DNA of 64,000 bases from Nematostella vectensis (Eukaryota; Cnidaria; Anthozoa; Actiniaria; Edwardsiidae). Both the position numbers and the translations under genes were made by a program. The DNA lies in NCBI RefSeq assembly GCF_932526225.1, contig NC_064041.1, positions 7,027,042 through 7,091,041 of the forward strand, read 5' to 3'. Shown here one piece after another: positions 11,901 through 22,900 of this stretch (the stretch's first letter is position 1; each line of letters opens with the position of its first letter). Below the pieces are notes generated by a model. It worked only from the letters and a program-made list of their open reading frames with translations. It ran no database searches and was not told the origin of the DNA.

Positions 11901-12675
11901 TCTCGCACGCTCCCTGTGTGCCCGACCTCCGCGACGCCCTGGGTCCCCGAGGATGTTGTGAAAGGTAAACAATAAAAACACTTTCAACCTGCAGGCTAGC
12001 TTCCCTACCAGGTGCGTAGAATGCAAGCTGGACCAAACGTCGGATTGTGCTCTCTCCGGCGCATATATCACGTGATCGATAAACCAATGCGACGTCAGAA
12101 GTGACGAAGTAAAACTTGTTCTTTGGAGAAATCGCCGGATCGATAGTCACATTGAGCCGTACATCCAGCTGGTCAGCAGTTGTAACACCTGAAATCTTAT
12201 TTATGCATCACAAATAATTTAATTTTGTAATATTTTGTTGAAGGAACACACGTCATTACAAAAGTAAAAAAAATGGAGATCTAAGAGCTGACTTTGCGGC
12301 ACCAGCTTCTCCCCCTTTTCCCCCCTTAACCAGGCGTTGACCTCGTCCATTGTGTTTCTGTCCTCTTCGAACGGCCGTGCTGAGGACTTTTGATTTAAGT
12401 TATTCCTACATCAATTTGGAATGCTGGACGTAAATGAAATGGTAAAAATAGTGACAGGATAACAGACGAAAAAAATAAAAAAAAATATATAATAATTCAA
12501 TAATACCTTGATAGTCACTTTGTTGGCGTTGTGTTCGACCAGGTCAGGTGACTTCGTCGCTGGCTGTGATTGGCTAGACTTATACAATAGCGACGATGGA
12601 AGGTTCCATTCAATTGAACCCACACTAATATTGAAATCATGGGGTGCCAATTCTGATCGTAAGATGACATGTTGA
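71..12675 (-). CDS. Discoidin x2 + Asp-box mosaic protein, partial (both ends missing)
   Basis: Twelve exons join with matching phases and GT/AG borders: 12675-12507, 12168-12009, 10515-10295, 9676-9563, 4063-3892, 3685-3519, 2136-2017, 1669-1519, 1253-1172, 952-903, 799-533, 148-71. The first two encode an unrecognised region (LAPHDFNISVGSIEWNLPSS). Exons 3-5 form a discoidin (F5/8C) domain, from CNDFEALGMESGKIKDSQI through ISVSKNGFSW to GRYIRVLLPP and EVYAC. Exons 6-8 form a second one (FLQIDLAKTWQIVE, IETQGLHG, YSLSTSLDGVAW, TAKYVRFEP, MRVELYGH). Then come two Asp-box motifs, SKDGGTGW and SKDNGVKW. Discoidin domains usually bind glycans, phospholipids or collagen outside the cell. No signal peptide or transmembrane segment is in view; 5' exons above 12675 and 3' exons below 71 are missing. 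Domain 2 lacks both terminal cysteines that domain 1 keeps. The weakest joint is the acceptor at 12168. Function is unknown. Confidence 0.8.
1750..1963 (-). mobile_element. Truncated copy of the GGCCCGTACCCAG inverted-repeat element
   Basis: Ends in CTGGGTACGGGCCTG and matches, in reverse orientation, the complete element at 50354-50656, including the shared phrases CCGAAAGTGGACCTTCGGCC and TTTGTCTACAAATAGCA. The other terminus is missing. It lies in an intron of the discoidin gene. Confidence 0.7.
2240..2600. repeat. Two diverged copies of a ~180-bp repeat in tandem
   Basis: Both halves share, in order, GTTACTA.GAGCACA.TTTGATTC, CATTTTAGA.CG.ATCAGGACT, GCTATCTGAGC, AGCATGTTCT.AGCATGTTCT, a TTATA-rich stretch and GTTCTTATAAAAAA. 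Related fragments recur near 44210 (CATTTTAGAACGCATCA) and 51535 (CGTTCTTATAAAAAAAGGC), so this is a dispersed family. Class unknown. Confidence 0.6.
2608..2788. mobile_element. Hairpin (foldback) MITE-like element
   Basis: Arms of about 55 bp are inverted copies of each other. The left arm carries GATATCGGCGGATAATGTCC and the right arm its complement with few differences. Outer ends are AATAAACCCCTTCT and AAGAAGGGGTTTATT. A ~60-bp loop separates the arms. No coding capacity. Confidence 0.75.
4196..4354 (+). mobile_element. Short TIR element, GGCGTAGCCAGG family, copy 1
   Basis: Begins with GGCGTAGCCAGGGGGG and ends with AATCCTGGCTATGCCGC, so the termini are inverted repeats. The interior reads AAATACAGTAAATGTA and GGGCCCCCTCCTGTTA. 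Two more copies share this interior at 36415-36560 and 45069-45225. Confidence 0.75.
4383..4645 (+). repeat. Dispersed repeat, first arm of an inverted pair
   Basis: Starts TATCAAGAAAATTTAGCC and ends CCTCGGTACCAGAC. An inverted copy lies at 8958-9203. Shared phrases include AATATATTCCTTATTTGG and CAGTGACTGT. The pair lies in one intron of the discoidin gene and brackets the nested oxidoreductase gene. Confidence 0.7.
4898..5083. mobile_element. Possible short element with CCGTAGCA termini
   Basis: GGGCCGTAGCATGG at the left and GGCCTGCTACGGCTC at the right form a short inverted repeat around about 185 bp rich in C and G runs. Only one copy was recognised, so the call is weak. Confidence 0.3.
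5090..6120. other. Intronic sequence, no gene seen
   Basis: AT-rich DNA inside the large discoidin-gene intron, downstream of the nested oxidoreductase gene. It holds A/T homopolymers near 5705-5740. No exon, RNA gene or transposon termini were recognised. Confidence 0.5.
6041..6046 (-). terminator. Candidate polyadenylation signal of the nested oxidoreductase gene
   Basis: TTTATT on the plus strand is AATAAA on the minus strand, about 77 bp after the stop codon. A second AATAAA lies at 6027-6032. No cleavage site is visible. Confidence 0.4.
6123..7433 (-). CDS. Gfo/Idh/MocA-family NAD(P)-dependent oxidoreductase, intronless, nested gene
   Basis: A single uninterrupted 436-residue frame. 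The N-terminal Rossmann fold has GCGNRG (residues 14-19), the family EKP motif follows (105-107), and KSCHDIDLI (192-200) matches the usual catalytic His/Asp region. A cysteine cluster CLSCPEEVERLCPYSAKKIY (234-253) is typical of one Gfo/Idh/MocA subgroup. Such enzymes oxidise or reduce sugars and related cyclic compounds with NAD(P); this one's substrate cannot be told from sequence. There is no signal peptide, so it is probably cytosolic. The start ATG is preceded by GAGGGACA. The gene lies entirely inside the 9562-4064 intron of the discoidin gene, on the same strand, while its neighbours are split into short exons. Retrocopy or microbial origin are both possible inferences. The intact frame argues for function. 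Confidence 0.93.
   Translation of the reverse strand: MESETRQVTAIVVGCGNRGQNYSSYALECPQRLKIVAVADPIKSRRQKIARMSGLTNEELIVDDWVKLSSKGTRIADCVFICTQDQFHCGPAVSFASRGYHILLEKPMSVEEKECEEIAMACQKANVILAVCHVLRYFPPVLKIKEIIDQGYIGEVVTVDHRENILYWHFAHSFVRGNWRNVKTSTFSLMAKSCHDIDLIMFWMGDRKCNKIQSFGSLKHFRQDQKPKGAGQTCLSCPEEVERLCPYSAKKIYLDRLSPREIPHWPMSVVCDVEDHPKGYRHALTETLKSGPYGKCVYECDNDVVDHQVVNMEFENEATASFTMNAFTKDMRRETRICGTKGELRWDGSSHGPIEVFDFTTGKGDQIFPDQTVPASTRLRGHGGADFFMIDAFIKSVSSNDQSLILTGIKDSLRSHKVVFAAERSRLNNTIETVDI
7434..8870. other. Intronic flank upstream of the nested oxidoreductase gene
   Basis: No exon recognised. It must hold the oxidoreductase promoter if that gene is expressed on its own, but no clear TATA or CpG-rich block stands out. 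G runs occur at 7977-7987 and 8080-8096. Confidence 0.4.
8879..8933. repeat. (ATC)n microsatellite
   Basis: About 18 uninterrupted ATC/CAT triplets. Confidence 0.95.
8958..9203 (-). repeat. Dispersed repeat, second arm of the inverted pair
   Basis: Inverted relative of 4383-4645, running from GTCTGGTACCGAGGAA to TTTTCTTGATAT. With its partner it encloses about 4.3 kb including the nested oxidoreductase gene. Confidence 0.7.
9320..9388. mobile_element. Fragment of the GCGCGTAC family repeat
   Basis: Shares CACTT.TTGG.CACCAAGGGGG and GCGCGCACCCTGCGCAC with copies at 35990-36123 and 36270-36370, and ends near CACGCGCCTG. Confidence 0.55.
10538..11622. mobile_element. ~1.1-kb non-autonomous DNA transposon (CAGACCGGG termini)
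   Basis: The left end CCTATTCAGACCGGG with GGCTTTTGAGGC is mirrored on the right by GCCTCAAAAAGCCCGG and GGTCTGACTAGG. The interior is AT-rich with no transposase-like frame. It sits in the discoidin-gene intron between exons 12168-12009 and 10515-10295. Target-site duplication is not clear. Confidence 0.65.
11827..11955. mobile_element. Near-perfect 129-bp hairpin, CATCCTCG family
   Basis: Two 55-bp arms differ at a single position around a ~19-bp loop. The ends read CATCCTCGGGGACCCAGGGC and its complement. Relatives with the same CATCCTCG...GAGGATG ends lie at 44319-44394 and 47092-47154. Confidence 0.85.
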
Positions 12676-13056
12676 CTGCAAGGTGAGAAGTTGATAGTGA
12701 TAAGGCTAGTGGACGCGCTCTTTGTTGTCTGATGTAGTTTGCTGTTGTCATAGCTGCTATTGTTGTTGTCATAGCTGCTATTTTTATTGTTGTTGTTGCT
12801 GTTATATTTCAGTTTTTGAACCGTTGTTATTGTTAATGTTCAAATAAAACAATACGTTTATTCACACCTTTTGCAGTCGCATTATCGACTGATGAATTAA
12901 AGGCGGGTTCAAAAAAGGCTAATATGTAATTCATGACATTCTTAATGAGGATAGATGCTCGCATTTAGGCAAGGTTAGACTCACAACGCAGGGCAGCGTC
13001 TCAGAGCTCTAGAGCTATGAGTACGTGACCTGTGCCGGCGCGCGTGGTACTGCGGT

Positions 13057-14562
13057 ATGCCTTCGAAGGGTAGCTTTGCGCCGAGCGGCAAATCCTCTGA
13101 TCAACCGCTGTTTGGTGCCAAGACGTGGGAAGCTATTTTTTCGTCCAATTTCTGGTTTTTCTTCGGCGGTATGGCGGACAGGCCTTCGAGCGAATTCATG
13201 GAAGCTATCCGGGAGGTGATGAGGGATAAGATTCGCTCTTTTGTCCAGTTGCCGGCGACGAGCAGTGAAAAAACAACATCAAGTCAAGGACGAGATGAAA
13301 ACGGGTTCGGCAGGGATTTTCCTCCGGCGTCAGGTGGAGCTGTGCCGTGGTCGAGGCCGCGTAAGTGTGGGGTCACGGATGGCTTCGAGGCCATGTACTG
13401 TTCCGATCATATAACGAGGCGGTGGTCGCGTTACTCAACTCCCGCACGTCGAAAGCACCTGAGTTGATGCATCTGTTGCACCGTCTTCTCTTTGCAGCAG
13501 CAAGGTTCAATTTTTTCTTTTCCTCCGTTCATATCCCGGGCTGCAACAATCATATTGCTGACTCATTGTCCCGTTTTTGTTACCATGAGTTCAGGCGAGT
13601 GGCCCTGTACGCGGAGTGCCATCCGAATCCAATTCCACCCCCAACTGCTTCGTGAGCTGATAACTCGTCACTAGAGCTCCGCTGCAGGACGTACCTGGGA
13701 GGCTAAGACCGTCCACGGGGCGTACTTACGCGTCCGCTCAACGTAAATTGATGACATTTTGTCAGCAACTCGGAAGGCTTCACTCGACAGGTTCCCCATG
13801 CCCGGTAGAAGAGTGGACACTCTTCCTATTCGTAACTCATCCATTAAAGTTTATCTATCTGCGGTGCGCTCGATACACATCAAATCTGGACATGCGGACC
13901 CTCTTGCAAATTGCGAACGGCTACAGCGTGTAGTGCGGGGGGGGGGGGGGGGGGGAATTATGCGCTCGCAGGGTCCCTCTGGCTCACCACAGCGCTTGCC
14001 GGTATCCTACGACATCATGTTAGTGATCTTTCTTTCCTTAGACCTGGCTCTCCTTCCTTGATCATGCCATGTTCTGGGCGGCGTGTAATCTGACTTTCTT
14101 TGATTTTCTAAGATCGGCATCGTTCACGGTCCCCAATGCGAAAAGCTTTAGTCCGGCGCTCCATCTTCAGTTGTCCGACTTGGCTTTTGACGAACGCTCT
14201 AACCCCTCTTGTGTGAGGGTGTGGATTAAAGCTTCTAAGACGGATCCCTTCCGCAAGGGCTGTTATATGCTCATCGGCCGGGGTACTTACCCGCTGTGTG
14301 CTGTCGGCGCTATCTCGACTTATATAATCCGTAGTGGGGTTATTTAGGGCCCTCTCTTTCAGTTCCAGGATGGCCGACCCTTAACACGTGCAAAGCTCTC
14401 GTCATGGCTGCGCTCGATAGTCGCGGCAGCTGGTTTTCCAGGAAATTTATCCAGCGGCCCAGAATGGGATCCCGGATCATTTGATCATGACTTTGGGACG
14501 GTGAAGAAATGGGGGGTACCAATTTTATATACGCACTCCGGCCAGTGCTCTAGTTGGGGTGT

Positions 14563-14590
<28 letters not shown>
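13057..14590 (+). mobile_element. DIRS-like retrotransposon remnant (RNase H and tyrosine recombinase fragments)
   Basis: Broken plus-strand frames match the order of DIRS-type polyproteins. A possible gag-like piece comes first (13087-13350). Next is the end of the RNase H region with NEAVVALLNS, VHIPGCNNHIADSLSRF and FRRVAL (13410-13610). Then comes a tyrosine recombinase with IKVYLSAVRSIHIKSGHADP (13840-13900), FWAACNLTFFDFLR (14070-14115), WIKASKTDPFRKGCYM (14223-14270), GPLFQFQDGRPLTRAKLSSW (14348-14407) and finally DHLIMTLGR, a stop, and YQFYIRTPA (14475-14550). Frameshifts, a G run at 13939-13955 and the stop inside the usual GRW motif show it is dead. The reverse transcriptase is missing. 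Confidence 0.85.
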
Positions 14591-15130
<540 letters not shown>

Positions 15131-16265
15131 CGCGCGTCTGCTGTGTATCGGCAGAATAGTACTGCAGCTAGCACAACTTTGTAATCGTGTAGGGCTATTA
15201 AGGAGACTCGATACAGTTTCCCGAATCTCCAACCATCCTGTCAATAACAACTCGTATCTTCTGCTACAGTGATCGGATCATCAAATTATTTGGCCATGCT
15301 ATGTAGCTAGGGATGAATTTTATAAAAATGTAACATGTGTTTACATTCCTGTTTCTATGGCAACGAAACGGCGAACACGTTAAATTCACTATTCGCGAAG
15401 TGCTGTTCGCTACAGGGAAATTTTTAATAAATAAGCTATCGGATATTGTCTATCAGACCTTGGTCGACACTTAGAGGAAGATTTATCAAAATCTATGAAG
15501 AGGAATTCCAAGAAATTAGCGTATTTATATTTTACAGTCACTGTTGTTTACCTACTTTGAAATTCGCCCCTGAAAAAAATCAATTCGCGGGCAAGCATTT
15601 TTTACCATTGTTATTTAGCTACCTCTTATTTCTTATAACATACCAAAAATGAAAGCAATCGGTTTTGTTGATCGTAAGTTTTAGGGGCCATTCCTGGTAC
15701 TATATTATACTTTCAAAGTGAAGAAATTAAACTTTTTAAACTTTGAAATTAAAATTTTTCGTCGTTTTTGTAGAATAAAATTAATATATTGAGAAACATT
15801 CGGGTTAACTTTGAGTTCCGTTGAAGGGCTGTAAGTAAGCGATTAGATTTGTTGAAAATGGGCGTTTCAAGTTGTACTTTTCGCATTCTTTCCGTGCTAA
15901 TCATTGCACAGAGACTTCTCTTCCTTACGCGGCTAGCGTTACCTGCCTTCCTCTTTTTTCCTCTAGTATTATTCAAAGCATATTTTAAACGGAAATAGCT
16001 TTAACTATTCAAGTAAAGAAGAAAAAGATTTGATAAATGACTATTCGGAAGTTCAGAACAGCCAGCCATGGAAGATTAGCATGTGAAGAAATTGTTTCTA
16101 GCGTTGTGATTATTATAATCCTGTTGTCGATATCCTTAATTATGTTGTTTTTATATTATATTTTGTTGTTCAGGCGCGGACATCCTCTCCCCCTTCACCA
16201 TATCCTGGGTAAGGACCTGATAATGTTGTTGTTGTTGTGGGCGCTGTTATCTTGATAACTATTGC
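15131..16265. other. Intergenic, no gene assigned
   Basis: A minus-strand frame at 15749-15976 (KKRKAGNASRVRKRSLCAM) is basic and has no recognisable domain or clear splice borders. It is not called as an exon. Nothing else was seen. Confidence 0.35.
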
Positions 16266-16276
16266 TGTTTTCTAAT

Positions 16277-16311
<35 letters not shown>

Positions 16312-16405
16312 CTTATTTATTTATTTGTTTGTTTGTTTGTTTGTTTGTTTGTTTGTTTATTCATTCATTCATTATATTGTTCGTTTGTTTGTTTATTTAT
16401 TTATT
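16266..16405. repeat. (TTTA)n/(TTTG)n compound microsatellite
   Basis: Runs of TTTA, then TTTG, then ATTC and TTTG tetranucleotides. Just downstream (16440-16550) is a loose series of AACCGT.A motifs. Confidence 0.9.
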
Positions 16406-17233
16406 CAACAAGACAATCGCAAGGGCGATTGATATATAATAATAACCGTTAATGGTAATAAAACAAAGTCGAAAAATTAACCATAACCGTAAAAACACAT
16501 TTTTAACCGTTAAACGTATAACGCCCTATTTCTTAACCGTAAATCGGGTAACCCTATGAGACCCCGATATTATCAAGGCAGAGCATCGCAACTTTTTGTA
16601 TACAGAATGGAAATGTCGGGAAAGCCATCACGCCTAACTCACCCTGAAAATAACGGCTGAGAGCTGATGACGGAGTGTTTGACGTGTACAAATGACGCAA
16701 AGACTGGTGGGAACGACGAAGAGATTATCTGAGGAACACAATTTTCAGCAAAGTCTTAGAATAGTGGTTTCCATAAACATGCCAGCGAGAAAAGTTTGAT
16801 AATAGAAATGTGGAAGTCAAGCTGGCACAAATGACTGAAATAGAACTAAGGCATCAGAGTGGTGCTACTAATTTATTGTTCCAGTCGATTCCAAAATTTT
16901 CACCTCTGTTAGCAGCCGATTTTAGTCAGTGTCACGCACGCTTTTTCACGTGCAAGATTACGGATAGCTTTGCCAACTAAAAGCCTTTAAAATACAAATG
17001 TAAATATTTTTTCCGAAAATGTATAAAACTTATTCTTGATGCTAGTTCTACAGGAGACTTTTGCCCTAGGTTGATCAAAGGGATTAAAAAATGATTAAAT
17101 TAACTTTTGGCATGGGTATGTTCGATCGCAAATGCTTTATGATTCTATAAGTAATTAAAAAATAGGGGGCCTATGTTGTGTCTATGTCGATCATGATCAT
17201 GTTTAAATTGGCACAGAGATTGGACAACCTAAA
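16406..17233. other. Intergenic, no gene seen
   Basis: AT-rich DNA with loosely repeated AACCGTTAA/TAACCGTAAA motifs at 16440-16550. No coding signal on either strand. Confidence 0.4.
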
Positions 17234-17444
17234 GGCTGGTTCACACTAGCGACATAACGACATAACATCGCGCCCTTATGTCCTTATATAACGACATTGA
17301 CATAACGACATAAGAAAAAAAACATGTTATTTCTCCTATGTCGTTATGTGTCTGTCGTTATGTCATTATTATGAACCATTCACAGTTTAAACATAGGAAA
17401 AAAGAGTGTCCGTTATGTCGTTATGTCGCTAGTGTGAACCAGCC
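17234..17444. mobile_element. 211-bp MITE with perfect 32-bp terminal inverted repeats
   Basis: The left terminus GGCTGGTTCACACTAGCGAC and the right GTCGCTAGTGTGAACCAGCC are exact complements over 32 bp. Extra CATAACGACATAA motifs lie inside. No target duplication of obvious length is visible. Confidence 0.85.
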
Positions 17445-18039
17445 CTATGTGGCTCGACAAGATCTCGCCATATCAGTACAACATAAAGCAGCACATGACA
17501 AAAATCATGTACCAAGATAATGTCCATGATTGTACAAAGGTTAAGTCTATAGCTTTGGATTTTAAAGTTAAATCGGTTCATTTGTTTTTTTTCAATTTGC
17601 CCATTTCACAAAACGAAACTATGGGCCTTAACAATCCCCTGGGTTTGAAGCTAGAACGGGCGTGAGGGGTCCACGAAAACCGCAGACAGCCGCACAGAAA
17701 ATTTTAGAAAAAAAACGTATCAGAGTTGTGCGAAAAACCGGAAACCGCACCAAAATGATACCAAGACTGAAAGACTGCATTGATTTAAAGACAAACCCGC
17801 AACACCTCATACACTTACTCAAGCTGAGTAAGAAAAATAATCAGAATTATTGTATCTGACATAAGAAAGAAGATCAAAGATGAAATTTTTACCTGTCAAA
17901 GTCACTTTAAGGGATCATTTTAAACTTTTAATTATTGGAAAAACAAACTTTTTTAAACGGAAGATTGTTATTTTTTTGGTCAGTTTATTCTATGGGAAAG
18001 AGGAAGGAGAGAGCGGATACATTTTGCACAATGACAGGT

Positions 18040-18245
18040 TCTCCAATAGGGTTCTGGATCTCGGATCCTAGTCTGTGGATTCCGGATTCCATGTCGGTTT
18101 TTTTCCGTTGATTCCGGACTCCATTTTTGTTATCACGGATTCTTGTATTCCGGATTCCAGCTTGGATTCCGGATCCTAGTGTGTGGATTCAGGATTCCAG
18201 TAGCATGGAGTCTCATTTTTTCATGGATTCCGGATTACCTGTCAT
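18040..18245. repeat. Degenerate tandem array of GGATTCCGGATTCC-like units
   Basis: About ten copies of GGATTCCGGATTCCA or GGATTCCGGATCCTAGT separated by short spacers. No protein signal. Confidence 0.75.
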
Positions 18246-19064
18246 GGGGCGGTACATTCCTTTTGCCTTTGGTTATGATTTGATAAGGAAAATATTCTAT
18301 AGGCCAATATGCATTACAGACGAGGTGATGTATTAGTGCTAAAAGATTAATCTTACCGCCAAGATGACAAAGATCCAACGATACATCGTCAAAAACTCTC
18401 GCCTATTTCGCAAAGAGCATCACAACATACGAACGGCCCCACTGAATTAAATAAGCAGGTGTTATGCATATACATAGAGGTTCACAATTACCGTTGTTGT
18501 TCAAGCGTCTTGCGAGGGCGTATTTTTATTGGCGGTATCAAAACATATACACATATCCGTGAAATGAAGTACAAACTATTAGAATGCTTTGATAGCAGGT
18601 GTTTTTGCTTCCTCACTTAAATAATAGTTTGATGAATGTGGCAGACCGCTTTTGAAATTTTCATACAGTTTATAGATATATGCATCAAATGTACGGTCCA
18701 GAGCAGCGTTTTGGATAGGAAAAGAGGAGCTGGGTAAAAATACCAAACAACGGCTTCAAGCCGTTAACTTTGGTGATAATTTGAAGGACTGGGTCGAGCA
18801 ATCATCTGAGGGTTTTCATTACTCGTGAAACAAAGCGAGATGGTCAAAGCAATCAGTCAGAAAAACACAAAAGATAACAAGTTATTAGAGCGCAATAAGT
18901 GTAATACGCTGAGTAAGTTCACGGGTTGATGGAAATCCCCCTGATGGGTATAATCAGCAACTTAGACTCGCATAACTGGATAAGACAGACATAACAATTC
19001 AATACAGTAAAATTTGCATCGGCGACAATACCCTCCCCCTTTGATCACGGCCTGTAGGGCAACC
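18246..19064. other. Intergenic, no gene seen
   Basis: No conserved frame, RNA gene or transposon ends were recognised. Confidence 0.4.
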
Positions 19065-19114
19065 TGCTCGAGGATCCAGCGTACTGGACGCAAAGTACGC
19101 TGGATCCTCGAGCA
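19065..19114. repeat. Perfect 21-bp inverted repeat with 8-bp loop
   Basis: TGCTCGAGGATCCAGCGTAC is mirrored exactly after GGACGCAA. A short hairpin, possibly related to the CATCCTCG family by its GAGGATCC core. Confidence 0.8.
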
Positions 19115-19923
19115 TAGTAGGGCTTCAACACGAGTCAGTGTGTAAAGTGAGGTGGGGGGACTCTACCAATGTCAAGACTCTTCAAAAGGGTTCAAGGTCG
19201 CCACAGTTCGGAATTTAAGTGTTTTTATAGTTCCCTAGTCCCTTCTTATCTCCGCATCCCGTTATTTCCGTCAACCTTTAAACTGAAACAAGGGAGTAAC
19301 TGTGACAACGATAATTATGTCACCAGTTTACTTTTGGTCGATTACATTACAATCTCCGATGGTTTTTAGCGAAAAACGCGAAAAATATATTTACTTTCTT
19401 TGAGAATGTGACTGTTAATTCAGAGCGGGTGGCTTGTTAAACAGCGCGGATTCTTATAGATTATTTGGTCTCTTATCAGTTGAGTTTTCCGGCGACCATC
19501 TGGAAGCAAACTGGTGTGAATGCCACTTTTTAAAAAAGGTCATGGTAAAAAAAAAATACTTCTGTACTTCCGGCGGGACTCTGTACAGATATAAAGGAAT
19601 AAACTTGAACTCAGAAAAGCAGAATGTGACGTGTGGCAAGGCTCCTTGTAGATGGCGTGGGGTATGGGGGGTGGGGGTACGTCGTCGTGAATACAAAAAA
19701 AGTTTCTTTACATTCGTTTTATCCGAAAATGGTTTTGGGTAATGTACTTTGGTCCTGAAAAGGTCCTCTCTTGTATGAAAGAGTTTTGTTTACGGCTTGA
19801 ATTAGTGATAATGAGGGCTATTGTTAAGAGGAGGAGCAAACGTTGCCCTTGACACACCCAGCTTTTTGGGGAGACATATAACAAGGATGCGGCCCAATTG
19901 TCACCTAACTGCAAAATCAATTC

Positions 19924-19929
19924 TTTATT
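19924..19929 (-). terminator. Polyadenylation signal of TADA1
   Basis: AATAAA on the minus strand, 34 bp beyond the TADA1 stop codon (19965-19963). Confidence 0.65.
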
Positions 19930-19962
19930 GTCTTAGAAAAATTATACCGGACACCAATGCAC

Positions 19963-22900
19963 TTATAATCTGAGACTTCTCTGCTGTTTTAGGCGCTCGT
20001 ATCTGCGCTTCGCCTCGAGACGATGTAGCTGATTCTGCTCGATCTCGTCATGTGAAGGGTGCCATAGCTGGGACAGGATGCGTTCCATGTTAGCGGTGTA
20101 GACGGTGTGTGAAGGCACCACCCTACGGTGAACCTGAAGAGGCGATGGATCAGTACCTAATTTCTCCGTAAACACATCTATGTTATAGCCGAATTCGCGA
20201 CCTCGGCGAAAGCAAAAGCCTTGTCTCGTGTGAATAGCGTGTAGTCAATCAACCGCCTGTTTTTACGCGTCAGTAATCATTTGACTGCACGCAACAAGGA
20301 ACTGATTGCTTGGCGCTATTCTAGGACGAAATGGATTTGAATTATCGGCGGTACAACAGAGAATTCGGCTATAACACAGAGATTTGAGGTTGAGAATGTT
20401 AATATCAACAATAGACACAGTGCCGTGCGTTCATATAGCGACCTCATTTCAATATTTCAGTATACCAATATTAGACACAATGACTTGATGAGGAGAATTA
20501 ATGTGGTGACCTAATTTATCTGTACTATATATTATTATATTTCATACACACAGCGATTTGATGTTTAAAACTTATATGGTGGTACTGTAATTATGAGAAA
20601 CGCGCTAGCTTAGCATTCAAGAATCACACTTGGATTGACACTCTTTACGAGCTCCCTATTAGGAGGTATATCTTTCTCTTAACAACAACAACAACAACAT
20701 CAATAACAGTAATAATCATAATCAAAGTTTATGTGTATTGAAGCATTTTTTCGCCAAGCTGGCTAGCTAGAAAAGTTCACCAATATTTCTCGCATTCTTA
20801 TTGGCTTGCTTCATGACATCACCAAGGTGACCATGGTGGTGCACGTGGGCAGCACGACTTGCACTAAGAAGTCACGTGAACTTTTAAGTGGAAAGAAATG
20901 AAAACATGACTGCGCCCATCATCCCAAAGAACGACGAAAAATTTAAACATCTCAATGAAATTAAGACCTTTCTGACCAAAAAAACTCTGGCCAATTCGTA
21001 AGTTCTGAATAAGTTGCATTTTGTCATTTTTATTTTGCCATTAAAAGCTTGAGCCCGCATGACTTTGCCAAACAAAAAGTCATGTGATATCTTAGCGCAA
21101 GTCGAGTACTTCCTAATATGGGGTCGTAGACACAACGGTTTACCTGTAACGAGTCCCTGAGGTCGTAGAGTGAGATGGGCGCGCTCGGTTGACTGCAGTG
21201 GTCGCTTAGAGAGACGGCCAGGGCCGCGTCTGCCGCTGCCTGCACCAATGTTCGGCCGCCGCTGGTACTAGGGGAGCTACTGCTATTAGTAGTCACCGAC
21301 CTGGTTGGAAATAAGTGGTAAAAAGATGAACGACGCTGTGTCTATTTTTGTCGTCCTTTAGCAAATTACAAAGTGAGAAAATATCCATTCCCATCGGCTG
21401 ATTTGAATAGGTTTGCAACATTTTCGATTTAATTTGGTAAATAAAACAAAAATCGAATTCTTACATGGTTATTTTTCTAATAATAATAATTCGCCTTCTA
21501 TCATTATTATTTTGAGTTTTTTTCTCTAATAATTTGCCTTCTAACATGAGTTGAAAAAAAATACAAAAAAATGGTAAATAAAGCATAATATTTTATTATT
21601 ACATGGTTATTTTGAGTTTTTTTCTCTAAAAATTTGCCTTCTACTATTATTTGATAAAAATTACAAAAAAAAGCCTACTGTACCAAGACTGTACCAGGGA
21701 AAGGTTAAGAGGTAAAGCATTTAGAGTAGAGCCTAATAAATAAAGAATTAAATATAATAAATGAATAAAGAAAGAATGGAAGAGAATAGAAAAAAAAAGA
21801 AAGAAAATAAATACACTCATAAACACTGACCTCTCATAAGGTTTGTCTGTCGGAGGGGGCCATGTGAGATTGCTGTTTCTCAAGTGCATCTTGGGACATG
21901 CTGTTCCTGATGCGTAACGGAAGTGACCATCCCTTAGTCGGTATGGACTGCGACGAGCACAGCAAATGGTGAGGATGTCTTTAACAAGGTGCTAGAATAA
22001 GGAGCATAATGTAAAGTTATAAAATGCAGGTTATATGGCAGGCTACTGTTAACAACAGAGAGGAAGTCTGGAACCAGAACTCTCTCTCTCTGTCTCTCTC
22101 TGGGTTGTCAACGACGGGGGGGGGGTGGGGGGGGGGGGTGGTCTCCTCCCCATCCCCATACCCACAGTATTTGGACTGCAACTTATAAAGAAAAGTATCA
22201 AATATGGTAGGGGCACAAATATCCATTAAGATACTGTCTTCAGATTGAAATTTCAAAAGAAACACACATATCATTGTAGAAGCTCAAAATGAAATATACC
22301 CCTTCTTCAACCGTTCAACCTTTCAACACAAAATTTTATGGGAACCAAATTTCGACCGCCCCTCCCCCCCAAACCTACAATGTGTTTTTTTTATTAATTT
22401 CCTTTTAAGATTTTATGGATTAGTCCTATCACTTTTCAATCTTACTATACCTCTGTAGCACACTGGATTAGAGGGACGGTCTCGTCTGCAACATTGTCTA
22501 GGCCAGCGTCCCATGCACCAAGGAACAAACGGCCATGCAGGGTAGTGATGTCAGGTAGCATGAGATCATAGGAACAAAGCCCTATCTCACAATCCTCTGT
22601 TATATCTGAGAACACATTCAACAGAAGGTCATCATCCCATCATACAAGTAATATAACATCATAATAGCATAATATCATTTTATACTTTGTTGCTACATAT
22701 TATTTGCTTAAGAATTCAAGGGATTTTCAGCCTTATTTGATTAAAAAAACATTTTTCATAATAAAATCAATATAAAATATATATGCATTATAACAAGATT
22801 ATAACAGAAGCATTATATAGCACTAAGGCCAATATATGAAATCAAAATACCTAAGATAATACAGTAACACATTAAGCAACATTTAAAAGTCATCCTTTTT

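Noticed and set aside
17662-17859. Basic plus-strand frame starting RGPRKPQTAAQ as a transposase fragment
   Set aside because: The likeness to Tc1-type GRPRK motifs is only a few residues and there is no DDE region nearby.
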